Positions 8,326 to 14,622 of a stretch of DNA of 64,000 nucleotides are shown in pieces. How positions within the stretch are numbered: position 1 is the first letter of the stretch; each line of letters begins with the position of its first letter. Where the stretch lies: NCBI RefSeq assembly GCF_026339955.1, contig NZ_JAPEPW010000001.1, positions 6,655,001 through 6,719,000 on the forward strand, given 5' to 3'. The DNA comes from Streptomyces sp. NBC_01549. Lineage in GTDB: Bacteria; Actinomycetota; Actinomycetes; Streptomycetales; Streptomycetaceae. The position numbers and the translations under genes are program-made. Below the pieces are notes generated by a model that was not told the DNA's origin, did not search any database, and saw nothing but the letters and a program-made list of their open reading frames with translations.

Positions 8326-8754
8326 CTAGTCCGCCATCGAGGCCAAGGCCACGACCTTCTCGATCCTCATGCGTACGAGGAGTTCACCCGGGACGCCGTT
8401 GCGCTTCCCCAACTCCTCGGCCCGATCCTCACCCATGTAGCGTGCGCCGATCCGAGCCGCCCAGTGACGCAGCTCGTCCAGATCCTCCGACAACTCGGTA
8501 CGACCCTCGAGGACCACGAAGTCGAACGGCGGCCGGTCGTCGTCCACACACAGGGCCGCTCGCCCGTCGCGGGCCAGGTTGCGTCCCTTCACACTCTCCT
8601 TCGCGGTGTTGAAGAGCACGTGGTCGCCGTCCAGCAGGAACCAGATCGGCGCCACGTGCGGACTTCCGTCGGCGCGGACCGTCGACAGCTTTCCGGTGCG
8701 GGTGCCCAGCGAGACGAAGGCCCGCCATTGCTCATCGGTCATCTTCTGTGCCAT
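8326..8754 (-). CDS. PPOX-class F420- or FMN-dependent oxidoreductase
   Basis: The 142-residue protein starts MAQKMTDEQWRAFVSLGTRTGKLSTVRADGSPHVAPIWF, here cited in parts as MTDEQWRAF, GKLSTVRADGSPHVAP and WFLLDGDHVLFNT. The split-barrel fold features KSVKGRNLARDGRAALCVD and FDFVVLEGR match the actinobacterial pyridoxamine-oxidase-like proteins that use F420. It is expected to be a small soluble dimer. The IS630 element sits at the stop codon, so the coding sequence is complete but its natural downstream region has been replaced. It is divergent from the orphan Roadblock gene at 8847. Confidence 0.85.
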   Translation of the reverse strand: MAQKMTDEQWRAFVSLGTRTGKLSTVRADGSPHVAPIWFLLDGDHVLFNTAKESVKGRNLARDGRAALCVDDDRPPFDFVVLEGRTELSEDLDELRHWAARIGARYMGEDRAEELGKRNGVPGELLVRMRIEKVVALASMAD

Positions 8755-8846
8755 GCCCCCATCCTGCTTGCCCGGAGGGCGGCCGTGGGGAAGGCTGGCT
8801 GTTCGGATCCTCCAGCCAGGGGGAAAGCAACACGGGGAGAGGGAGC

Positions 8847-9260
8847 ATGACGCAGAACACGGGGCTCGGCTGGCTGCTCGACGACCTGACCCAGCGTGTC
8901 GAACACGTGCGGCACGCATTGGTGCTGTCCAACGACGGCTTGGTGACCGGCGCGAGCACGGGACTTCGACGTGAGGACTCCGAGCATCTCGCGGCTGTCT
9001 CGTCGGGCCTGCACAGCCTGGCTAAGGGCTCCGGTCGGTACTTCGGCGCCGGTCGGGTGCGCCAGACGATGATCGAGTTCGACGACGCGGTGCTCTTCGT
9101 CACGGCGGCGGGCGCGGGCAGCTGTCTGTGTGTCCTCAGCGCCGCGGAGGCCGACATCGGCCAGGTCGCCTACGAGATGACACTGCTGGTGAATCGTGTC
9201 GGCGAACACCTCGGCGTGGACGTGCGCCAACCGGAACGCCCGTCGTCCATAGATCTCTGA
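8847..9260 (+). CDS. Orphan Roadblock/LC7 protein (CvnB-like)
   Basis: The 137-residue product is closely similar to CvnB at 5259: LGWLLDDLTQRVEHVRHALV, then SNDGLVTGASTGLRREDSEH and the YEMTLLVNRVGEHLG end. It is preceded by GGGAG. None of the other conservon genes flank it: upstream is the divergent oxidoreductase and downstream is an IS110 element that starts within about 90 bp of the stop. It may be a genuine solitary Roadblock protein or the remainder of a second conservon whose cvnC and cvnD were lost. It could still act on the CvnD nearby. Confidence 0.88.
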   Translation: MTQNTGLGWLLDDLTQRVEHVRHALVLSNDGLVTGASTGLRREDSEHLAAVSSGLHSLAKGSGRYFGAGRVRQTMIEFDDAVLFVTAAGAGSCLCVLSAAEADIGQVAYEMTLLVNRVGEHLGVDVRQPERPSSIDL

Positions 9261-9349
9261 CGCGTAAATAGGTCCAGGTCAGGGGTTGTTTGGGCAGGAC
9301 TGAGCGTCCGGTGGCCGGAGGGGCTGCCGGGTGTTTGGGCGTGGGGTGG

Positions 9350-10594
9350 TCAGGCTGTGGCTCCTCGCGGGTTGAGGGTGACGGTGTAGCCGAGCTGGTT
9401 GAGGGCGTTGATCGCGCGGCGGGTGGCGCGTTCGGGGTCGCGCTGGGTGAAGTAGGCGCCGCCGAGCTCGCGGTAGGTGACGTTGTCGGTGAGCATGTGC
9501 CAGATCGCGGTGATGATCGAGTGCTCGACGGCAACCAGGGCCCTGAGCGGGCCGCGGCGAGCGGTGAGCCGCTTGTAACGGGCTTGCAGGTAGGTGTCTT
9601 TGGTTCTCACCGCGCCGAACGCCGCGAGCCCGAGTGCTCCCTTCAGGTAGGGATTGCCGGGACGGACCTTGGTGTTTTTGGTGCGGCCGGCGGATTCGTG
9701 GTGACCGGGGCAGACCCCGGCCCAGGAGGCGAGGTGCCGGGCGGAGGCGAACCGGGCCATGTCGCCGCCGGTCTCGGCGATGATCACCTCGGCGACCGCG
9801 CGGTTGATCCCGGGGATGGTGTCGAGCAGGTCGAGCGCGGGGCGAAAGGGGGCCATCGCCTCCTCGATCCGTGCATCCAGCTGTCCGACCGAATCCGTGA
9901 GCTGGTCGTAGTGGTCCAGGTGCAGCCGGACCAGGAAAGCGTGATGGTCGCGGAAGCGGCCTGTCAGGGCTTCGGTGAGTTCGGGGATCTTGTTGCGGAG
10001 CTTGCGCCTGGCCAGCTCCGCGAGGGTCTGTGGCTCGCGTTCACCCGAGACGAGAGCCTCCAGCATGGCCCGGCCGGAGACGCCCATGATGTCGGAGGCG
10101 ACCGCGGCGAGCTTGATCCCGGTGTCCTCCAGTAGCTTCTCCAGGCGCTGGACGATCTGGCCGCGCTCGCGGGTGAGCTGGGTGCGGGCGCGGGTCAGGT
10201 CCCGCAGTTCACGCACGGGCTGGTCGGGCACGAACGACGGCCTGACCAGGCCGTGAGCGCCGAGCTGGGCCAGCCAGGCCGCATCAGAGACGTCGGTCTT
10301 GCGGCCGGGCAGGTTCTTGACCTGCCTCGCATTGACCAGGATCACGTCCAAGTCCTCGGCCAGCAGGTAGTAAAACGGCTTCCAGTAGTCACTGGTGGCC
10401 TCGATCACCACCAGCGTGACCTCGGCCGCGAGCAGGTGATCCCGCAGGGCAAGGACCGCGTTCGTCGTCGAACCCCACGTCGTGGTCTCGGTGGTGAACG
10501 ACCCCCGCCGCTTCGTACTCGGCGCGCGAACGCACACCTTGGCGTCCTTCTTGCTGATGTCCGCACCAGCGCAGCGTTCGTGCAACACGTCCAC
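9350..10594 (-). CDS. IS110-family transposase (first copy)
   Basis: A 414-residue recombinase with a RuvC-like DEDD N-terminal domain: first Asp in CAGADISKKDAKV near residue 12, Glu in VVIEATSDYWKPF, Asp pair in GRKTDVSDAAWLAQ. A coiled-coil middle region follows (ARTQLTRERGQIVQRLEKLL), then the Transposase_20 domain (DTIPGINRAVAEVIIAETGGD and HLASWAGVCPGHHESAGR). The GTG at 10594 was chosen because GGGAGGGAGC lies at the right distance; the longer frame to 10690 is not preceded by such a site. Full length, so possibly active. IS110 enzymes use an RNA from the adjacent non-coding end to choose target and donor. Confidence 0.9.
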   Translation of the reverse strand: MDVLHERCAGADISKKDAKVCVRAPSTKRRGSFTTETTTWGSTTNAVLALRDHLLAAEVTLVVIEATSDYWKPFYYLLAEDLDVILVNARQVKNLPGRKTDVSDAAWLAQLGAHGLVRPSFVPDQPVRELRDLTRARTQLTRERGQIVQRLEKLLEDTGIKLAAVASDIMGVSGRAMLEALVSGEREPQTLAELARRKLRNKIPELTEALTGRFRDHHAFLVRLHLDHYDQLTDSVGQLDARIEEAMAPFRPALDLLDTIPGINRAVAEVIIAETGGDMARFASARHLASWAGVCPGHHESAGRTKNTKVRPGNPYLKGALGLAAFGAVRTKDTYLQARYKRLTARRGPLRALVAVEHSIITAIWHMLTDNVTYRELGGAYFTQRDPERATRRAINALNQLGYTVTLNPRGATA

Positions 10595-10890
10595 GGCTCT
10601 GCTCCCTCCCAGCCGACAACCGGTATGCCGTTCCGGGAGGGCCAGGGCAAAACAGGAATTCTGACGCACGTGCTCACAGCAACACTCCACGGTTCCCGTG
10701 GACGGCCCTCAGCGTCACGCTGACCTGCGAGCTCACCGGCATCACAGAGACATCGACTTCGGCCGGAACGAACCCCTCCAGCGTCCCGGACATGCATCAG
10801 CCCACGTCAGGGCGGACAGAAGCACCTCAGCGCACGCCACGGGATTTACCACGCCCCCGGCGCGCACCGAAGGTGCGCTGGAACGCTGAC
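10595..10890 (-). ncRNA. Non-coding left end of IS110 copy 1, candidate bridge-RNA region
   Basis: Upstream of the transposase start (minus strand) about 290 bp carry no protein frame. Several hairpins are visible: GCGCACC-GAA-GGTGCGC at 10862-10878, CCACG/CGTGG around 10687-10701 and others. In IS110-group elements this is where the bridge RNA is encoded. The exact RNA ends and the element boundary are not determined; this is inference from family knowledge. Confidence 0.35.
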
Positions 10891-10980
10891 CGGAAAACTC
10901 AACGGTCAGATGGGGATGGCGAGATAGCCCCTCGATGGTGACGGTCGGGGGCTGGTGTGGGGCGGTGGGGTCGTGGGATG

Positions 10981-12318
10981 TCAGGCGGCTGCCGGGGTGA
11001 GGGTGACGTCGTGGCCGAGGGCCTTGAGCTGGCGGACGAGGTCGCGGCTCTTGCGGGCCGGGTCGAGGTTGCGGGTGTGGAAGTCGGGGCCGAGGTCTCG
11101 GTAGCGGGCGGTCGGGTCGTTCATGAGGTGCCAGACGGCGACCAGGATGGAGCGGGCGACGGCGACCAGGGCTTTCATGTGGCCGCGGCGTTTGACGATG
11201 CGGCGGTAGCGGGCGCCGAGGAAGGTGTCGGTGCGGGCGGCGGAGATTGCTGCTTCGCCGAGGGCGCCGCGGAGCCAGGGGTTGCCTTTGCCGGTGGGGC
11301 CGGAGGTGTTCTTGTTTCCGGACTGGAGGGTGCGTGGGGAGAGTTTCGCCCAGGACACGAGATGGCCGGCGGTGGGGAAGACCGTCATGTCCAGGCCGGT
11401 CTCGGCGAGGATGACCTGCGCGGTGCTGGGGCCGACGCCGGGGATCTCGTCGAGGCGTTCGGTGTCGGTGATCGGTATGAGGGTGCCCTGTCCGGGGCCT
11501 TCGTCGTCCTCGGTGGTGGACAGCTCGGCCAGACGCAGGGTGATCCGGGCGGTGAGCTTGTCGATCTGCACGGTGAGGTAGTCGACGGTGTCCAGCAGCA
11601 TCCGGCACATGAAGGCGTGGTGTTCTTCGAACCGGCCGGTCAGGGCCTCGGCCAGGGTGCTGTGGCTGGCCTTGATGGTGCCGTGGGCCAGGTCCGCCAA
11701 CGCCTTGGGGCTGCGTTCGCCCGCGATCAGTGCCTCCAGCATGGCCCGGCCGGAGACGCCGAAGATGTCGGCGATCACGGTGGACAGCTTGATCTGGGCG
11801 TCCTCGAGGAGTTTCTCGGTGCGCTGCTTGTGGCGGGTGCGCTCGTGGGTCATGACGGCCCGGGCCCGGGTCAGATCGCGCAGTTCACGGACCGGCTTCG
11901 GGGGTACGAACGAGGGCCGGAGCATGCCGCGTTCGGTGAGCTTGGCCAGCCAGACCGCGTCCAGGCGGTCGGTTTTGGGCCGGCCCGGGACGTTCTTGAC
12001 GTCACGGGCGTTGACCAGCCAGCACTCCAGACCACGCGATTCCAGCAGAAAGAAGTACGGCTTCCAGTAGGTCGACGTCGCCTCCATCACCACCCGGGTG
12101 ACGCCCTGGCAGACCAGGTGGTCGGCCAGGTCCAGGATCGCGCCGCTGGTCGCGACGGTGTTGAAGACCCGCTGCACGCGCTTGCCGGGCTTGTCCTCGT
12201 GCGGCACCCGCACACAGACCATGCCCGACGCCTTGGCGATATCGATCGCCGCGACACGGGCCACGAGCTCCTCGGCCTGCTCGATCTCCTCGACGCCACC
12301 GTCGTCGGTGTCCGCCAT
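10981..12318 (-). CDS. IS110-family transposase (second, divergent copy)
   Basis: A 445-residue IS110 protein, clearly different in sequence from the neighbour at 9350. The DEDD domain shows VAAIDIAKASGMV, VVMEATSTYWKPYF and GRPKTDRLDAVWLA; the C-terminal part shows DEIPGVGPSTAQVILAETG and GHLVSWAKLSP. It ends RQLKALGHDVTLTPAAA, similar to the NQLGYTVTLNPRGATA end of copy 1. Start ATG 12318 has GGGAG about nine bases before it; ATG 12324 is an alternative. Both IS110 genes point the same way and are separated by fewer than 400 bp. Confidence 0.9.
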   Translation of the reverse strand: MADTDDGGVEEIEQAEELVARVAAIDIAKASGMVCVRVPHEDKPGKRVQRVFNTVATSGAILDLADHLVCQGVTRVVMEATSTYWKPYFFLLESRGLECWLVNARDVKNVPGRPKTDRLDAVWLAKLTERGMLRPSFVPPKPVRELRDLTRARAVMTHERTRHKQRTEKLLEDAQIKLSTVIADIFGVSGRAMLEALIAGERSPKALADLAHGTIKASHSTLAEALTGRFEEHHAFMCRMLLDTVDYLTVQIDKLTARITLRLAELSTTEDDEGPGQGTLIPITDTERLDEIPGVGPSTAQVILAETGLDMTVFPTAGHLVSWAKLSPRTLQSGNKNTSGPTGKGNPWLRGALGEAAISAARTDTFLGARYRRIVKRRGHMKALVAVARSILVAVWHLMNDPTARYRDLGPDFHTRNLDPARKSRDLVRQLKALGHDVTLTPAAA

Positions 12319-12565
12319 GCACAACTCCCTGGTATCGATCCGTACGGGCCGACGCCTGCCCAGGGGGCCGCGGGGGGAGCGAAAATCTGACCGGCGTGCT
12401 CGATGGCAACAGTGCGTGGCCCCTCTGCGGCCCCGGCACCAGACTGACCTACGGGCTCAACGTCCCAACGAGCTACCGGCGTCGGCGGGCAGGCGCCGCA
12501 GCCATGTTTTCACGCCGGCAAGGCGCACCCGAAGGGAACAGGGGGACTGACCTGCGGATACGTGA
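12319..12565 (-). ncRNA. Non-coding left end of IS110 copy 2, candidate bridge-RNA region
   Basis: About 245 bp upstream of the second IS110 transposase carry no plausible protein. Palindromic stretches are present (for example around GGGCAGGCGCCGCAGCC at 12487-12503 and CCGGCGTCGG near 12477). As for copy 1, the placement fits the IS110-group bridge RNA, but neither RNA ends nor the end of the element can be fixed by eye. Confidence 0.3.
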
Positions 12566-12577
12566 CAGCGGCCAGAG

Positions 12578-12586
12578 TTATCCACA
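12578..12586 (+). other. DnaA-box-like sequence TTATCCACA
   Basis: A single exact match to the classical DnaA box is found about 90 bp upstream of the DUF6397 gene, near the expected outer end of the second IS110 element. One box alone is not an origin. It may be chance or a DnaA titration or regulatory site. Confidence 0.2.
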
Positions 12587-12678
12587 GGCTCGCCACGAGA
12601 TCCGCCGAACCGGCTACGGTTTTTCTCGAAGCAAGCGCCCGACGGCGCGAGCACCTCACTCCACGGGGGAGAACCGTC

Positions 12679-13629
12679 ATGTCCGGCAACACCATTACGC
12701 AGTCCACCGTCCCGCGGTCCGCCACGTCGTCGCTCGGACGCGCCGCGCGGGAACTGGAGCTCAGGCGCGGCGAGTTCGACCTCGCCCTGCACCTCGGACG
12801 CGTCCGCACCGTTCCCGACGAAGGGGGAGGTGGACGCCGCGTCACCCGCGCGGAGATCGAGCGGGTGCGCTCCGAGGACGGTTTCCCCGAGGCATTGCGG
12901 GAGCGAGTCAAGGCCGTCGGCACCACGGAGGGCGCCGCGCTCATGGGCGTGACGACCCGCAGGTTCACGCGCTGCGCACGCCTGGGTCTGGTGGTGCCCG
13001 TGAAGTTCTACTTGAACCGCTACAGGGCTGTGGTCTGGCTGTACCTGGCGGAAGAACTGCGCCAGTTCGGGGCGGATGAGCAGAACGCCCCGCTGCTGAA
13101 GGGCCGTACACCCGAGGGACTCCGAGACCAGCTGGAAGCCGGCCTGGACCTCCGACCCCGCAACTGGCGGGGCCGGCATATGGGATTCCTGCTGCGGCAG
13201 ACCGCGGATCCCTGGGCGCGGGCCGGGGTCGTGGCGTCGCTGCTCGACCCCGTTCAGGTGGCCGAGATCGTCAGGGACCCGTACGAGAGGGCGTATCTGA
13301 ACCGCTTCCGGCCCGAGCGGGCCTCCCACGGCGCCGCGCCGGACACTCCCGCCGCGCAGCTCGTCTCGCGCATCGTGACGGCCGAGGATCCCGACGAGAT
13401 CAGCTGGCTCCGTGCCGACTTGGGCCAGGCACTTGTCGAAGCCCGAGCGTCCCGCCCCACACCCCGCCCGACCCCGAAGGCCTCACTGACGCCGGTCTCC
13501 CCCTTGGCCGCAGCGGCTCCGGCGGCCTCGCGACCGCGGGAAGCCGCCCTCGACGACCGGGCCCCGGGCGTGCAGCCACCCGAGCGGCAATGGACGCTGC
13601 TCGGGTGGCTGCGCCGCAGAAACCCCTGA
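12679..13629 (+). CDS. DUF6397-family protein
   Basis: The 316-residue protein is recognisable as the Streptomyces DUF6397 type: an N-terminal region with LGRAARELELRRGEFDLALH, then GGRRVTRAEIERVRSEDGFP, VGTTEGAALMGVTTRRFTRC (helix-turn-helix-like) and ARLGLVVPVKFYLNRYRAVV, a central LLDPVQVAEIVRDPYER section and a Pro/Ala-rich tail ending WTLLGWLRRRNP. Function is not known; the middle segment looks DNA-binding. The start was placed at ATG 12679 behind GGGGGAG. It has its own promoter region because the IS110 leader lies directly upstream and transcribes away from it. Confidence 0.75.
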   Translation: MSGNTITQSTVPRSATSSLGRAARELELRRGEFDLALHLGRVRTVPDEGGGGRRVTRAEIERVRSEDGFPEALRERVKAVGTTEGAALMGVTTRRFTRCARLGLVVPVKFYLNRYRAVVWLYLAEELRQFGADEQNAPLLKGRTPEGLRDQLEAGLDLRPRNWRGRHMGFLLRQTADPWARAGVVASLLDPVQVAEIVRDPYERAYLNRFRPERASHGAAPDTPAAQLVSRIVTAEDPDEISWLRADLGQALVEARASRPTPRPTPKASLTPVSPLAAAAPAASRPREAALDDRAPGVQPPERQWTLLGWLRRRNP

Positions 13630-13685
13630 CGGGGAACTCCTGTCGGCAGTTCCCTGACAAATCCTTCCCAGGACGAAGCCTGCCT

Positions 13686-13725
13686 GGGACGGTTCCTTCC
13701 CGGGACGGTTCCTTCCCGGGACGGT
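13686..13725. repeat. 16-bp tandem repeat between convergent genes
   Basis: Two identical GGGACGGTTCCTTCCC units (13686-13701 and 13702-13717) are followed by a partial third, all between the stops of the DUF6397 gene and tesB. The upstream stretch 13650-13690 holds related CCTTCCCAGGACG. The units pair with one another (TTCCCGGGA) and could act as a weak two-way terminator. Confidence 0.55.
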
Positions 13726-13736
13726 CGGAGCCTTTC

Positions 13737-14603
13737 TCACAGCGCCCGGAAAAGCCCCTCCTGGACGACCGAGACGAGCAGACGTCCCTCCAGGTCGTAG
13801 ATGCGACCGCGGGCCAGCCCGCGACCGCCCGTCGCGATCGGCGACTCCTGGTCGTAAAGGAACCACTCGTCCGCGCGAAAGGGCCGGTGGAACCACATCG
13901 CATGGTCGAGCGAGGCCATGTCGTAGCCGCGCGGACCCCACAGCGGCTCCACCGGGATGCGGACGGCGTCCAGGAGAGTCATGTCGCTCGCGTAGGTGAG
14001 GGCACAGGTGTGCACGAGCGGGTCGTCGCCCAGCGGCCCCACGGCACGCATCCATACCGCACTGCGCGGCTCGGCGTCCTTGATCTCCTCCGGGGCCCAG
14101 CGCAGTCCGTCCACATACCGGATGTCGAACGGCTGGCGGCGAGCCATGCGCTCCAGCGACTCGGGAAGCGCGCCCAGATGCTCGGTGATCTCCTGCGAGA
14201 CCGTCGGCAGCGTCTCCGGGTGCGGGATCTCGCGGGCCGGCGGCAGCTGGTGCTCGAAGCTCCCTTCCTCGGACTTGTGAAAGGAGGCGGTCAGATTGAA
14301 GATCGTGCGGCCCTGCTGTACGGCGGTGACCCGACGCGTGGTGAACGACCGTCCGTCCCTGACCCGTTCGACCTGGTACACGATCGGCACGCCTGGCCGG
14401 CCCGGGCGCAGGAAGTATGCGTGCAGTGAGTGCACCGGCCGGTCGCCCTCGGTGGTGCGCCCGGCGGCCACCAGGGCCTGGCCCGCCACCTGGCCGCCGA
14501 ACACCCGCTGCAATGACTCGTCCGGGCTGCGGCCACGGAAGATGTTGACCTCTATCTGCTCCAGGTCGAGCAGGTCGACGAGTCTCTCGGCTGGGTTGGT
14601 CAT
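13737..14603 (-). CDS. tesB: Acyl-CoA thioesterase II, TesB type
   Basis: The 288-residue protein has two hot-dog domains in tandem. N-terminal: LLDLEQIEVNIFRGRSP, FGGQVAGQALVAAGRT, VHSLHAYFLRPGRP and RDGRSFTTRRVTAVQ. C-terminal: LTYASDMTLLD with the catalytic Asp, SLDHAMWFHRPFRADEW with the conserved His region, and GGRGLARGRIYDLEGRL. TesB hydrolyses a broad range of acyl-CoAs to free acid and CoA. Length and order are typical. It lies just downstream (19 bp) of the helicase gene on the same strand, so the two may be cotranscribed. Confidence 0.92.
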   Translation of the reverse strand: MTNPAERLVDLLDLEQIEVNIFRGRSPDESLQRVFGGQVAGQALVAAGRTTEGDRPVHSLHAYFLRPGRPGVPIVYQVERVRDGRSFTTRRVTAVQQGRTIFNLTASFHKSEEGSFEHQLPPAREIPHPETLPTVSQEITEHLGALPESLERMARRQPFDIRYVDGLRWAPEEIKDAEPRSAVWMRAVGPLGDDPLVHTCALTYASDMTLLDAVRIPVEPLWGPRGYDMASLDHAMWFHRPFRADEWFLYDQESPIATGGRGLARGRIYDLEGRLLVSVVQEGLFRAL

Positions 14604-14622
14604 GTGTGGGATTCTCCTGTGC

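Larger units (their letters stand above)
7078..8328 (-). mobile_element. IS630-family insertion sequence inserted at CTAG
   Basis: The ends are related inverted repeats: TAGACTGTCGCAGCTAA from 7081 and, on the other strand from 8325 inward, TAGCGTGTCGCTGCTTA. Both sides are flanked by CTAG (7077-7080 and 8326-8329), consistent with IS630/Tc1 elements that insert at TA and duplicate it. The right-hand CTAG contains the stop codon of the oxidoreductase gene at 8326. The element carries a single frameshifted transposase on the minus strand. It abuts the MITE directly. Confidence 0.8.

Noticed and set aside
12578..12586. An origin of replication suggested by TTATCCACA
   Set aside because: Only one DnaA box, no cluster, and no dnaA or dnaN nearby.
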